NCBI RefSeq assembly: GCF_024752355.1
Contig: NZ_JANTHZ010000001.1
Coordinates: forward strand, 310,001-374,000
From: Ancylobacter mangrovi
Lineage (GTDB): Bacteria; Pseudomonadota; Alphaproteobacteria; Rhizobiales; Xanthobacteraceae
Length of the DNA stretch: 64,000 nt
Direction: 5' to 3'
The notes below the pieces were generated by a model. It ran no database searches. It saw nothing but the letters and a program-made list of their open reading frames with translations, and had not been told where the DNA came from. Numbering within the stretch: the first letter of the stretch is position 1; the number at the start of each line of letters is the position of its first letter. A program made the position numbers and the translations under genes. Below are positions 26,950 to 37,524 of the stretch, in pieces.

Positions 26950-27789
26950 ATGGCCGCCTCGCGAACCGCCCTGGCGCTGCTGCTCTTCGCGCCCCTCGCC
27001 TTCTTCGCCGCCTTCTTCCTGGCGCCGATGGCGGTGGTGGCGATCTCGAGCGTCACCACGGACGGCGACACGCTCACCTTCGCCCATTACGCCCGCATCC
27101 TCCTCGACGAGTATCACTGGGACGTGCTGTGGGTGACGTTCCGCATCGCGCTGATGACGACGCTGATCTGCATGCTCGTGGGCTTCCCGCTCGCCTGGTA
27201 CCTGGTGCGGATCGTGCGCTGGCGGACCTGGCGGCGGATCTGCGTGATCCTCGTCATCGTGCCGCTCTTCACCTCCAACATCGTGCGCTCCTTCGGCTGG
27301 ATGGTGCTGCTGGGCCGGACCGGCCTCGTCAACCAGGCGCTGATGACGCTCGGCCTGACCGAGCGACCGATCCGCTTCCTCGGCACCGAGACCGGCATCC
27401 TGATCGGCCTCGTCTACATCCTCGTGCCGTTCGTGGTGCTGGCGGTCGGGAACGCTCTGGCGACGATCGACAATTCCTATGAGGAAGCCTCGGCCGATCT
27501 CGGCGTCGGCCCGGCGCGCACCTTCTGGTTCGTCACCCTGCCGCTCTGCCTGCCGGGCGCGGTGTCCGGCGCCATCATCGTGTTCGCGCTGGCGGTGAGC
27601 GCCTATGTGACGCCGGCGCTGCTGTCGGGCGGGCAGATCACCGTCTTCTCCATGCTGATCTTCCAGCAATATTCCTCGGTGTTCGACTTCCACTACGGCG
27701 CGGCGCTGAGCATCACCCTGCTGGTGCTGACGCTGGTGCTCGTCGGCATCGCCGGCCGCATCGGCGATGCCGGACGGAGGGCGGCATGA
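26950..27789 (+). CDS. ABC transporter permease (PotB-like)
   Basis: 279 residues, six predicted membrane helices. The cytoplasmic EAA loop that contacts the ATPase is seen as NSYEEASADLGVGPARTFWFVTLPLCLPG near residues 177-207. It is one half of the transmembrane channel. Its last four bases (ATGA) overlap the start of the second permease, so translation is coupled. Confidence 0.92.
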   Translation: MAASRTALALLLFAPLAFFAAFFLAPMAVVAISSVTTDGDTLTFAHYARILLDEYHWDVLWVTFRIALMTTLICMLVGFPLAWYLVRIVRWRTWRRICVILVIVPLFTSNIVRSFGWMVLLGRTGLVNQALMTLGLTERPIRFLGTETGILIGLVYILVPFVVLAVGNALATIDNSYEEASADLGVGPARTFWFVTLPLCLPGAVSGAIIVFALAVSAYVTPALLSGGQITVFSMLIFQQYSSVFDFHYGAALSITLLVLTLVLVGIAGRIGDAGRRAA

Positions 27790-28580
27790 TCGCGCGGCTC
27801 CTCATCCGCATCGTGGCGCTGGCGGCGCTCGCCTATCTGGTCCTGCCGCTGGTGGTCATCACCGGCACCTCGCTGACGCAGACCAGCTACCTCGCCTTCC
27901 CGCCCGACGGGCTGACCCTCAAATGGTTCGGCGTGCTGCTCGACGACCCGTCCTACGTGTCCGCCTTCGTCACCTCGACCCTGCTCGCCCTGGCGGCGAC
28001 CGCGGTGTCGGTCGTCCTCGCGGTGCCGGCGAGCCTCGCGCTGGCCCGCTATGCCTTCGCCGGCCGGGCGCTGGTCTCCTCGCTGTTCCTGTCGCCTCTG
28101 GTGCTGCCCTATGTCGTGCTCGGCGCTGCGCTGCTGCAGTTCGGCTCGGCGATCGGCATGGCGCGTTCCTTCGAGGCGCTGCTGGTCGGGCACGTCGTCA
28201 TCGTCATGCCCTTCGTGCTGCGCTCGGTGCTGCCCCTGCTCACCCCGGAGCAGCGCGCGCTCGAGGAAGCCTCGATGGACCTCGGCGCCAACCCGGTGAC
28301 CACCTTCTTCCTGGTGGTCCTGCCGCAGATCCGCGGCGGCATCGTCTCGGGCGGGCTGCTCGCCTTCATCTCGTCCTGGATCAACGTGGAGCTGTCGATC
28401 TTCAACACGACGGCCACCCTCAACACCATCCCGGTGAAGATGTTCAACTACGTGCAGTACACGATCGACCCGACCATCGCGGCCGTGTCCGCGATCACGA
28501 TCGTCGCCGCCGCACTCGTCATCATCCTCCTCGATCTGCTGATGGGGCTCGACATGCTGTCCGAGCGCCATCGGTCGTAA
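27786..28580 (+). CDS. ABC transporter permease (PotC-like)
   Basis: 264 residues with about six helices. The EAA loop is ALEEASMDLGANPVTTFFLVVLPQIRGGIVSG. It pairs with the preceding permease. The stop is 19 bp before the start of the proline-racemase-family gene, which supports one transcript. Confidence 0.92.
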   Translation: MIARLLIRIVALAALAYLVLPLVVITGTSLTQTSYLAFPPDGLTLKWFGVLLDDPSYVSAFVTSTLLALAATAVSVVLAVPASLALARYAFAGRALVSSLFLSPLVLPYVVLGAALLQFGSAIGMARSFEALLVGHVVIVMPFVLRSVLPLLTPEQRALEEASMDLGANPVTTFFLVVLPQIRGGIVSGGLLAFISSWINVELSIFNTTATLNTIPVKMFNYVQYTIDPTIAAVSAITIVAAALVIILLDLLMGLDMLSERHRS

Positions 28581-28599
28581 TTCCAACGGAGCCTTCACG

Positions 28600-29613
28600 A
28601 TGCGCAAGCAGGATAGTTTCGACGTCATCTACACGCATACCGAGGGTGAACCGCTCTGCATCATCCACAGCGGCATTCCCTACCCGGCCGGGTCGTCGAT
28701 CCTCGAGAAGCGCGCCTTCCTGGAAGCGAACTACGACTGGGTGCGCACCTCGCTGATGCGCGAGCCGCGCGGCCACCGCGACATGTTCGGCGTGTTCCTC
28801 ACCCCGCCCTCCTCGCCCGACTACGATGCCGGCCTGATCTACATCGACGGCACGCAGTACTCCCACATGTGCGGCCACGGCACGATCGCCGTCGCCATGG
28901 CGATGGTGGCGCACGGCATGGTGCGGCGCTCGGACGACGGCATCACCCGCATCCGCTTCGAGACCACCGCCGGGCTCGTGCAGGCGGAAGTCGCCAGCGA
29001 GGGCGACGAGGTGCTGTGGACCCGCTTCGAGAACGTGCCCGCCTATGTGGCGGCGCAGGACATCGCCTTCGACCTGCCGGGCGTCGGGCCGCTCAAGGCG
29101 GACGTGGTCTGGGGCGGCAACTATTTCGGCATCATCGACCTGCGCGGCACCTCGCTGCGGATCGGGCCGGAAAACGGCTCGGAGCTGTCGCGCCTCGGCA
29201 TCATGGCGCGCGAGGCGATCCGCGAGAAGGTGAAGATCCAGCACCCGACCGCCGGCCACATCAACAATTTCAACTTCGTCACCTTCTGGCACGAGCCGAC
29301 CATCGAGGGCGCGCTCTACAAGAACGTGCACGTGTTCAGCGCCGGCCAGCTCGACCGCTCGCCCGGCGGCACCGGTACCAGCGCCATGATGGCTATGTTC
29401 GAGGCGCGCGGCGTGATCGGTCTCAACCAGCCGATCAGGTCGGAGGGCCTGCTCGGCACCGGCACTTTCGAGGGCTGCCTCGTCGGCGAGACCCGGCTCA
29501 ACGACGTGCGCGCCGTGCGCCCGACGGTGAAGGGCACCGCCGGCCTGCTCGGCACCGCGCGCTGGGTGATCGACCGCAACGACCCGGTCGGTACCGGCTT
29601 CCTGGTCGCCTGA
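28600..29613 (+). CDS. Proline racemase family enzyme with Cys/Gly active-site pair
   Basis: 337 residues, normal family length. The first catalytic motif is intact (SHMCGHGT, C91). The second, which reads DRSPCGTGT in racemases and epimerases and carries Thr in trans-3-hydroxy-L-proline dehydratases, reads D252-RSPG256-GTGTSA here. Glycine replaces the second catalytic residue. Two-base racemisation is therefore unlikely; a one-base dehydratase-like or other lyase reaction is possible. It ends the ABC importer operon, so its substrate is probably the imported compound. Hydroxyproline or a betaine-like proline derivative is a guess from context. Annotation as proline racemase or 4-hydroxyproline epimerase would be misleading. 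Confidence 0.85.
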   Translation: MRKQDSFDVIYTHTEGEPLCIIHSGIPYPAGSSILEKRAFLEANYDWVRTSLMREPRGHRDMFGVFLTPPSSPDYDAGLIYIDGTQYSHMCGHGTIAVAMAMVAHGMVRRSDDGITRIRFETTAGLVQAEVASEGDEVLWTRFENVPAYVAAQDIAFDLPGVGPLKADVVWGGNYFGIIDLRGTSLRIGPENGSELSRLGIMAREAIREKVKIQHPTAGHINNFNFVTFWHEPTIEGALYKNVHVFSAGQLDRSPGGTGTSAMMAMFEARGVIGLNQPIRSEGLLGTGTFEGCLVGETRLNDVRAVRPTVKGTAGLLGTARWVIDRNDPVGTGFLVA

Positions 29614-29783
29614 GGATCGCCCGCCACCAGCTCCCGTAGCCGCGTTCGAAGCGGCCGCGGGGTCGCTCCAAAGGTATTCCGCCCGGGTGCCCGCCCTGCG
29701 CGGGGCGCTTGTCCGAATGCGACAAAGCTTGCGCCCGCCGGGCCTCGGGCGCATAAGCGCGGCAACAAGATTGGAGGAGTTCC

Positions 29784-31616
29784 ATGCCGCCTTATCGCTC
29801 CCGAACCACCACCCACGGCCGCAACATGGCTGGCGCGCGCGGTCTCTGGCGCGCCACGGGCATGAAGGATGGCGATTTCGGCAAACCCATTATCGCGGTA
29901 GTGAACTCCTTCACGCAGTTCGTGCCCGGCCACGTCCACCTGAAGGATCTCGGCCAGCTCGTCGCGCGCGAGATCGAGGCCGCGGGCGGCGTCGCCAAGG
30001 AGATGAACACGATCGCGGTCGATGACGGCATCGCGATGGGCCATGACGGCATGCTCTACTCGCTGCCCTCGCGCGAGCTCATCGCCGACAGCGTCGAGTA
30101 CATGGTCAACGCGCACTGCGCCGACGCCATGGTCTGCATTTCCAATTGCGACAAGATCACCCCCGGCATGCTGATGGCGTCGATGCGCCTCAACATCCCG
30201 ACCGTGTTCGTCTCCGGTGGCCCGATGGAGGCCGGCAAGGTGGTGCTGGGCGGCAAGACCAAGTCGCTCGACCTGATCGACGCCATGGTCGCCGCCGCCG
30301 ACGACCGGGTGGCCGAAGCCGACGTGGAGGTGATCGAGCGCTCCGCCTGCCCGACCTGCGGCTCCTGCTCGGGCATGTTCACCGCCAATTCGATGAACTG
30401 CCTCACCGAGGCGATGGGCCTCGCCTTGCCGGGCAACGGCTCGACGCTCGCCACCCATGCGGACCGCAAGCGTCTGTTCGTCGAGGCCGGCCACACCGTC
30501 GTTGACCTCGCCCGCCGCTACTACGAGCAGGACGACGAGAGCGTGCTGCCGCGCGCCGTCGCCAGCTTCGCGGCGTTCGAGAACGCGATGACGCTCGACA
30601 TCGCCATGGGCGGCTCGACCAACACGGTGCTGCACCTGCTCGCCGCCGCCAATGAGGGCGAGGTGCCCTTCACCATGGCCGACATCGACCGGCTGTCGCG
30701 CCGCGTGCCGGTACTGTGCAAGGTCGCCCCGGCCGTCGCCGACGTCCATGTGGAGGACGTCCACCATGCCGGCGGCATCATGGGCATCCTCGGCGAGCTC
30801 GACCGCGCCGGGCTTCTCGACACCTCGGTCAGCACCATCCACGCCCCCACGCTCGGCGCGGCGCTCGATCACTGGGACGTCAAGCGCAACTCCAGCGACG
30901 CCGTGCACGAGTTCTACCGCGCTGCGCCCGGCGGCGTGCCGACCCAGGTCGCCTTCAGCCAGGCCGCGCGCTACGACGAGGTCGACCTCGACCGCGAGAA
31001 GGGCGTGATCCGCGACGCCGAGCACGCCTTCTCCAAGGATGGCGGCCTCGCCGTGCTCTACGGCAACCTCGCCGAGGACGGCTGCATCGTGAAGACGGCC
31101 GGCGTCGACGAGAGCATCCTGAAGTTCACCGGCACCGCGACAGTGTTCGAGAGCCAGGACGACGCCGTCTCCGGCATCCTCGGCAACCGGGTGAAGCCGG
31201 GCCAGATCGTGCTCATCCGCTATGAGGGGCCGCGCGGCGGGCCGGGCATGCAGGAGATGCTCTATCCGACCAGCTACCTGAAGTCGAAGGGCCTCGGGAA
31301 GCAGTGCGCGCTCATCACCGACGGGCGCTTCTCGGGCGGCTCCTCGGGCCTGTCGATCGGCCATGTCTCGCCGGAAGCGGCGGAGGGCGGCACGATCGGG
31401 CTCGTGCGCGAGGGCGACACGATCGAGATCGACATCCCTAACCGGCGCATCCACCTCGCCGTCGACAATGCCGAGCTCGCGGCCCGGCGCGAGGAGCAGG
31501 AAGAGAAGGGCTGGAAGCCCGCCGCTCCGCGCAAGCGAAACGTCTCGACCGCGCTGAAGGCCTACGCCGCCTTCGCCACCAGCGCCGCCAAGGGCGCGGT
31601 GCGCCAGCTTCCCTGA
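29784..31616 (+). CDS. ilvD: Dihydroxy-acid dehydratase
   Basis: 610 residues, close to the E. coli enzyme. It dehydrates 2,3-dihydroxy-isovalerate and 2,3-dihydroxy-3-methylvalerate in valine and isoleucine synthesis, using an Fe-S cluster. Hallmarks: [11 protein letters not shown], the cluster-binding [32 protein letters not shown], and the C-terminal [30 protein letters not shown] precedes the ATG. It is monocistronic, separated by 170 bp from the preceding operon and followed by a strong terminator. Most likely the housekeeping copy and not part of the ABC operon. Confidence 0.95.
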   Translation: MPPYRSRTTTHGRNMAGARGLWRATGMKDGDFGKPIIAVVNSFTQFVPGHVHLKDLGQLVAREIEAAGGVAKEMNTIAVDDGIAMGHDGMLYSLPSRELIADSVEYMVNAHCADAMVCISNCDKITPGMLMASMRLNIPTVFVSGGPMEAGKVVLGGKTKSLDLIDAMVAAADDRVAEADVEVIERSACPTCGSCSGMFTANSMNCLTEAMGLALPGNGSTLATHADRKRLFVEAGHTVVDLARRYYEQDDESVLPRAVASFAAFENAMTLDIAMGGSTNTVLHLLAAANEGEVPFTMADIDRLSRRVPVLCKVAPAVADVHVEDVHHAGGIMGILGELDRAGLLDTSVSTIHAPTLGAALDHWDVKRNSSDAVHEFYRAAPGGVPTQVAFSQAARYDEVDLDREKGVIRDAEHAFSKDGGLAVLYGNLAEDGCIVKTAGVDESILKFTGTATVFESQDDAVSGILGNRVKPGQIVLIRYEGPRGGPGMQEMLYPTSYLKSKGLGKQCALITDGRFSGGSSGLSIGHVSPEAAEGGTIGLVREGDTIEIDIPNRRIHLAVDNAELAARREEQEEKGWKPAAPRKRNVSTALKAYAAFATSAAKGAVRQLP

Positions 31617-31643
31617 TGCGCGCCCTCACATAAACGATGACGG

Positions 31644-31674
31644 AAAATGCCGGGCCACCGCCCGGCATTTTTCT
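31644..31674 (+). terminator. Rho-independent terminator of ilvD
   Basis: A perfect 12-bp stem (31644-31655 and 31660-31671) with a CACC loop, rich in GC in its upper part and ending in TTTTTCTT. It begins 28 bp after the ilvD stop codon. The symmetric A and T flanks mean it may also serve the convergent methyltransferase gene. Confidence 0.85.
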
Positions 31675-31719
31675 TGGACGCACCAATGCCCTGTCCCTGA
31701 TTGCCAAGCGTCCGCTGGC

Positions 31720-32934
31720 TCATGCCCGACGTGTCGGCCCGCTTCCTCGCGCCTGCTGCAGAGAGGCGATCTGCCGGCGCAGCCATTTCGGCAGGCTCTT
31801 CTTCAGCGGAATGAGCTCCTTCTCCAGCGCGGCGACGCGTGCCTGTGCGTCGGCGAGCTGGGCGGAGAGGCGCAGTTGCGCATCCGAGAGCTGCGCCGCG
31901 CGAGCCTGCGCGTCGGCAAGCCGGGTCTCGTAGGAGCGTATCAGGGCCACTCGTTCAGCCTTGGCGTGAGCCTCGGCGTGAGCCTGCCCCTGCACGCGGG
32001 CCTGCTCGCGCTCCTGGTCCTTCGCCGCGTGCTGGGCCTCCAGCTCCCGCACCCTCGCGGTCGCGATCGAGAGCGGGCTGTCGGCGATCTGCCGCGACTG
32101 CTCCGCGAGGTCGATGACGATCTCGTCCATCAGGGCGCGGCGTCGGTCGGCCAGCGCTTCGGGGGAAAGCTCCTCCGCTCCCTTGCGCAGCCAGGCATAG
32201 AACTCCGTCGCCGGCGCCTCGTCCACCGCCTCGACGCGCAGATCGAGGAAGCCCAGCGCGCCCAGCTCCAGTATCATCAGCTTGAAGCTCGCCGGGGTGA
32301 ACACCCATTGATGGGCATCCACATAGGAGGTCGCGTTGGCGGCCCGTTCCCAGGCCGGCAGCAGCTCGCTGATCGCCACGCGCAGGGTCTTGGGCTCGGG
32401 GTCGTCGATTGACCAGCCGGGCGGAAACCCCTTCATGGCGTAGAAGGCGCCGAAGTCGAAATAGATCTCCGGCTTGTGCCGCGCGCGCTTTTCCCGATAC
32501 GCCGCGATGGCCGCGCCCGTCGTGGAGAACGGCCGATAGAAATCGAAGCACTTGCGCTTGTCCGGCACCGCGAGGATGACCACCCCGTCGGGCTTCAGCA
32601 GCCTCTGCGCGGCTTCGAGAAAAGTCACGACGTCGGTCGTGTGCTCGATCACGTGGCTGGCGATGAAGGCATCGAACGTCCCGTGGTCGGCAACGGGTAT
32701 GGCGTCGGCGATCGACCCGCCACGCCATATGTGATCGACCTCCTCGATGCGTTCGACATCGGCAACATAGGGGTCGTTGACGTATTTGGCCTTGAGAGCC
32801 TCGCGGCTGTCATGGTCGACGATGAAAGTGTTCCAGCCGTCCCGCTTCGGCGCCAGCGGCGCGAAGCTCGGCCCGATTTCGATAACCTTGCTGCTCTTGT
32901 CGAGCCTTCTCAGGATAATCTCTTCCCGAGTCAT
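31720..32934 (-). CDS. SAM-dependent methyltransferase with C-terminal coiled coil
   Basis: 404 residues from the ATG at 32934, which has GGGGG six bases upstream; an in-frame ATG lies at 32964. The class I methyltransferase domain covers about residues 15-230, with SAM motif I VIEIGPSFAP, a later acidic strand NTFIVDHD, and the post-motif FIASHVIEHTTD plus LLKPDGVVILAVPD. From about residue 285 the protein turns into a long heptad-like Ala/Glu/Arg/Gln coiled coil, ending in KSLPKWLRRQI, a tail seen in proteins of polysaccharide biosynthesis. A role in modifying a surface glycan is possible. No glycan genes lie nearby, so the context gives no help. Confidence 0.78.
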   Translation of the reverse strand: MTREEIILRRLDKSSKVIEIGPSFAPLAPKRDGWNTFIVDHDSREALKAKYVNDPYVADVERIEEVDHIWRGGSIADAIPVADHGTFDAFIASHVIEHTTDVVTFLEAAQRLLKPDGVVILAVPDKRKCFDFYRPFSTTGAAIAAYREKRARHKPEIYFDFGAFYAMKGFPPGWSIDDPEPKTLRVAISELLPAWERAANATSYVDAHQWVFTPASFKLMILELGALGFLDLRVEAVDEAPATEFYAWLRKGAEELSPEALADRRRALMDEIVIDLAEQSRQIADSPLSIATARVRELEAQHAAKDQEREQARVQGQAHAEAHAKAERVALIRSYETRLADAQARAAQLSDAQLRLSAQLADAQARVAALEKELIPLKKSLPKWLRRQIASLQQARGSGPTRRA

Positions 32935-33160
32935 CCCATGCCCCCTTATGCGTACTGCCCGCATGCAGGGTACATATCTTCCGGATCGGCCGACAATGAC
33001 TATGATCTACTACCCAATTCGGTACCGTCATTCAGCAATAGATTATTGATGTCGGGGTGGGCCTTTTCAACAGCCCGCCTCATCCCAGCAAACCGCATTG
33101 CGAACAAAACGGGAAACGTGCTTGCGTAGCAAGCTGATTCCCGCAGAGATTCGCCCGCCC

Positions 33161-35230
33161 ATGCACGCCGCCGCCTATCTCGAGAAGCTGAACCCGCAGC
33201 AGCGGCGGGCGGTCGAGCATGGCGTGAGCGGGCCGGACGAGGCGCGCAAGGGTCCGCTTCTCGTCATCGCCGGCGCCGGTTCGGGCAAGACCAACACCCT
33301 CGCCCACCGCGTCGCCCATCTCATCGTCAATGGCGCCGATCCGCGCCGCATCCTGCTGCTCACCTTCTCGCGCCGCGCGGCCGCGGAGATGACGCGCCGC
33401 GTCGGGCGCATCGCCTCGCACGTGCTTGGCCCGGACGCCGCCGTGCTGACCGAGGGGCTGAGCTGGGCCGGCACGTTCCACGGCATCGGCGCGCGGCTGC
33501 TGCGCGACTACGCGCCCCAGATCGGGCTCGACCCCAACTTCACCATCCACGACCGCGAGGACAGCGCGGACCAGATGAACCTGGTCCGCCACGAGCTCGG
33601 CTTCTCCCGCACCGAGAAGCGCTTCCCCACCAAGGGCACGCTGATCGCCATCTATTCGCGTGCGGTCAATGCGGAGCTGCCGCTCGAGGAGGTGGTCGGC
33701 CGCTTCTTCCCCTGGTGCGCCGGCTGGGGTGCGGAGCTGAAGGCGATCTTCGGCGGCTATGTCGAAGCCAAGCAGGCGCAGGGCGTGCTCGATTATGACG
33801 ACCTGCTGCTCTACTGGGCGCAGATGGCACAGGAGCCGGCGCTGGCGGCCGAGATGGGCGGGCGCTTCGACCATGTGCTGGTCGACGAATATCAGGACAC
33901 CAACCGGCTGCAGGCCTCCATCCTGGTCGGGCTGAAGCCGGAGGGGCGCGGCCTCACCGTGGTCGGCGACGACGCGCAGTCGATCTATTCCTTCCGCGCC
34001 GCCACGGTGCGCAACATCCTCGACTTCCCCGGCCATTTCTCGCCGCGGGCCGAGACCATCATGCTGGAGCAGAACTACCGCTCCACCCAGCCCATCCTCG
34101 GCGCCGCCAATGCGGTGATCGACTTCGCCTCCGAACGCTATGCCAAGAACCTGTGGTCCGAGCGGGTCTCGAGCGAGCGGCCGGTGCTGGTGAGCGTGCG
34201 CGACGAGATCGAGCAGGCCGGCTTCGTCGCCTCCCAGGTACTGGAGAACCGGGAGGCCGGCATTGCGCTGAAGCAGCAGGCGGTGCTGTTCCGCGCTTCC
34301 CATCACAGCGGACCGCTGGAGGTGGAGCTGACCCGCCGCAACATTCCGTTCGTGAAGTTCGGCGGGCTGAAATTCCTCGATTCCGCCCATGTGAAGGACG
34401 TGCTCGCCGTGCTCCGCTTCACCGAGAACCCGCGCGACCGCGTCGCCGGCTTCCGCGTGCTGCGGCTGATGAACGGCATGGGCCCCGCTACCGCCGGCAA
34501 GGTGCTGGACGCGCTCGCCACCGGCCCGCTGCTGCCGACGCTCGAATGCTACGCGCCGCCGCCGCGGGTGAGCGGCGACTGGCAGGACTTCGTCGCCCTC
34601 GCCCGCGACCTGAAGGGCGGCTCGGCCGGCTGGCCCGGCGAACTCGACCGGGTGCGGCAGTGGTACGAGCCGCATCTGGAGCGCATCCACGAGGACGCGC
34701 CCACCCGGCAGGCCGACCTCGTCCAGCTCGCCCAGATCGCCAGCGCCTATCCCTCGCGCGAGCGCTTCCTGACCGAGCTCACGCTCGACCCGCCGGACGC
34801 CACCAGCGCGGAGGCCGGCCGGCCCCATCTCGACGAGGACTATCTGATCCTCTCGACCATCCATTCCGCCAAGGGGCAGGAGTGGAAGTCGGTGTTCGTG
34901 CTCAACACGGTGGACGGGTGCATCCCGATCGACCTCGGCGCCGGCACGCGCGACGAGATCGAGGAGGAGCGGCGGCTGCTCTACGTCGCGATGACGCGGG
35001 CGAAGGACAGCCTGTCGCTGGTCGTGCCGCAGCGCTTCTTCGTGCACGGCCAGGCCGCGCGCGGCGACCGGCACGTCTATGCCGCGCGCACGCGCTTCAT
35101 CCCGCCGCGCATCCTCGGCCATTTCGCGCAGGCCGCCTGGCCGCCGGCCACGCCCGAGGCACCCTCCCCGGCGGCGAACGACACGGTGCGCATCGACCTC
35201 TCCGCCCGGATGCGCGGCATGTGGCGGTAG
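33161..35230 (+). CDS. UvrD/Rep-like superfamily 1 ATP-dependent DNA helicase
   Basis: 689 residues from the ATG at 33161; a TTG at 33098 would extend it. SF1A motifs appear in order: Q-motif LNPQQRRAV, Walker A VIAGAGSGKTNTLAHRVAHL, Ia LLTFSRRAAAEMTRR, Walker B HVLVDEYQDTN, III VVGDDAQSIYSFRAA, IV MLEQNYRSTQPIL, V STIHSAKGQEWKSVFVLN and VI EEERRLLYVAMTRAKDSL. It unwinds DNA 3' to 5' in repair or replication restart. It is shorter than UvrD and PcrA in the C-terminal region and lacks a RecB-type nuclease domain. It is probably a second UvrD-like helicase, not the main UvrD. Confidence 0.92.
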   Translation: MHAAAYLEKLNPQQRRAVEHGVSGPDEARKGPLLVIAGAGSGKTNTLAHRVAHLIVNGADPRRILLLTFSRRAAAEMTRRVGRIASHVLGPDAAVLTEGLSWAGTFHGIGARLLRDYAPQIGLDPNFTIHDREDSADQMNLVRHELGFSRTEKRFPTKGTLIAIYSRAVNAELPLEEVVGRFFPWCAGWGAELKAIFGGYVEAKQAQGVLDYDDLLLYWAQMAQEPALAAEMGGRFDHVLVDEYQDTNRLQASILVGLKPEGRGLTVVGDDAQSIYSFRAATVRNILDFPGHFSPRAETIMLEQNYRSTQPILGAANAVIDFASERYAKNLWSERVSSERPVLVSVRDEIEQAGFVASQVLENREAGIALKQQAVLFRASHHSGPLEVELTRRNIPFVKFGGLKFLDSAHVKDVLAVLRFTENPRDRVAGFRVLRLMNGMGPATAGKVLDALATGPLLPTLECYAPPPRVSGDWQDFVALARDLKGGSAGWPGELDRVRQWYEPHLERIHEDAPTRQADLVQLAQIASAYPSRERFLTELTLDPPDATSAEAGRPHLDEDYLILSTIHSAKGQEWKSVFVLNTVDGCIPIDLGAGTRDEIEEERRLLYVAMTRAKDSLSLVVPQRFFVHGQAARGDRHVYAARTRFIPPRILGHFAQAAWPPATPEAPSPAANDTVRIDLSARMRGMWR

Positions 35231-35260
35231 GCTCCCCGCATTCGGCGACGCCGGCGCGCC

Positions 35261-35680
35261 CTATTCGCCCGGCCCCTCCGAGGTCGGCGCCAGGCGCTCC
35301 AGTTCGTCGTCGGTAAACAGGCGCGAGCGGGTGAGGAAGCGCAGGTCCCGGCCGTTCTCAAGGCTGAACATGCCCCCGCGCCCGGGCACCACGTCGATGA
35401 CGAGCTGGGTGTGCTTCCAGTAGTCGAACTGCGAGGGGCTCATATAGAACGGCGCGCCGCCGATCTCGCCCATCTTCACGTCGCGGTCGGCGATCATGTA
35501 CTCGCCCTGCGGGTAGCACATGGGCGAGGAGCCGTCGCAGCAGCCGCCGGACTGGTGGAACAGCACCGGCCCGTATTCGGCGGTGAGCGTGGCGATCAGC
35601 TTCAGCGCGGCGGGCGTCGCCAGCACGCGCGGCACCAGGGTGTCGGCGCTGCCGGTCGCGGTGGAGGTTGCGGCATCCAT
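35261..35680 (-). CDS. DUF779 protein, aldehyde dehydrogenase-associated
   Basis: 139 residues. The core TAEYGPVLFHQSGGCCDGSSPMCYPQGEY carries three cysteines, followed by GEIGGAPFYMSPSQFDYWKHTQLVIDVVPGRGGMFSLE, the signature of DUF779. In many proteobacteria this gene follows an ExaC/AcoD-type aldehyde dehydrogenase, as it does here. Its biochemical role is unknown; the cysteine cluster suggests metal or redox function. It starts 89 bp after the dehydrogenase stop, beyond a hairpin that may lower its expression. Confidence 0.88.
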   Translation of the reverse strand: MDAATSTATGSADTLVPRVLATPAALKLIATLTAEYGPVLFHQSGGCCDGSSPMCYPQGEYMIADRDVKMGEIGGAPFYMSPSQFDYWKHTQLVIDVVPGRGGMFSLENGRDLRFLTRSRLFTDDELERLAPTSEGPGE

Positions 35681-35710
35681 GGCGTCTCCTCCCGAAAGAA
35701 TGCGTTCCCC

Positions 35711-35750
35711 CCGAAAGAAACGCCATCCCGGCGGGAAACCGGGATGGCGT
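35711..35750 (-). terminator. Hairpin between aldehyde dehydrogenase and DUF779 genes
   Basis: A perfect 12-bp stem (35739-35750 and 35720-35731 read on the minus strand, 7-nt loop) followed by TTTCTTTC. This is a good Rho-independent terminator placed 19 bp after the dehydrogenase stop. Partial read-through would still let the DUF779 gene be made at a lower level. Confidence 0.7.
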
Positions 35751-35769
35751 GGAGGTCCTTGGGGGGAAA

Positions 35770-37287
<1,518 letters not shown>

Positions 37288-37318
37288 TGGATCCTCCCAA
37301 GGGTGGTGCGGGGAGGAT

Positions 37319-37334
37319 TGCACCGCTTGTGCCA
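37319..37334 (-). promoter_or_regulatory. Sigma-54 promoter of the aldehyde dehydrogenase gene
   Basis: Minus-strand sequence TGGCACAAGCGGTGCA matches the -24/-12 consensus TGGCAC-N5-TTGCA, with one mismatch in the -12 element and the required GG-to-GC spacing. The predicted start of transcription lies about 20 bases before the ATG, leaving room for the ribosome site. It fits the adjacent GAFTGA-containing activator. Confidence 0.82.
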
Positions 37335-37486
37335 AAGCTGTGCGGCAGCGCACAAAATCGTTAGTGCGAAGCGGGAAAATATTGAAACTGCTCGTATTAG
37401 CGCAGAACTCGCCTATGGTTGAGGAAATCACCGATAGACGCCTGACGAAAACTTGCTAAAAACTGTCGGAGAAAACAACAAGACCT

Positions 37487-37511
37487 GCAACAGGTGTTGC
37501 TTTTTGCAACA
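37487..37511. promoter_or_regulatory. Candidate upstream activator sites for the AcoR-type regulator
   Basis: A perfect inverted repeat GCAACA-GG-TGTTGC (37487-37500) is followed by a third half site GCAACA (37506-37511). It lies about 155-175 bp upstream of the sigma-54 promoter, the normal range for enhancer binding, and just before the regulator's own ribosome site, so autoregulation is possible. A second inverted repeat TGTGCG-N4-CGCACA (37339-37354) abuts the -24 element. Confidence 0.6.
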
Positions 37512-37524
37512 GCGGGAGGTGCGC

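Noticed and set aside
29614-29783. ilvD as part of the ABC importer and racemase-family operon
   Set aside because: A 170-bp gap, its own strong ribosome site and a standard full-length DHAD sequence favour an independent housekeeping gene.
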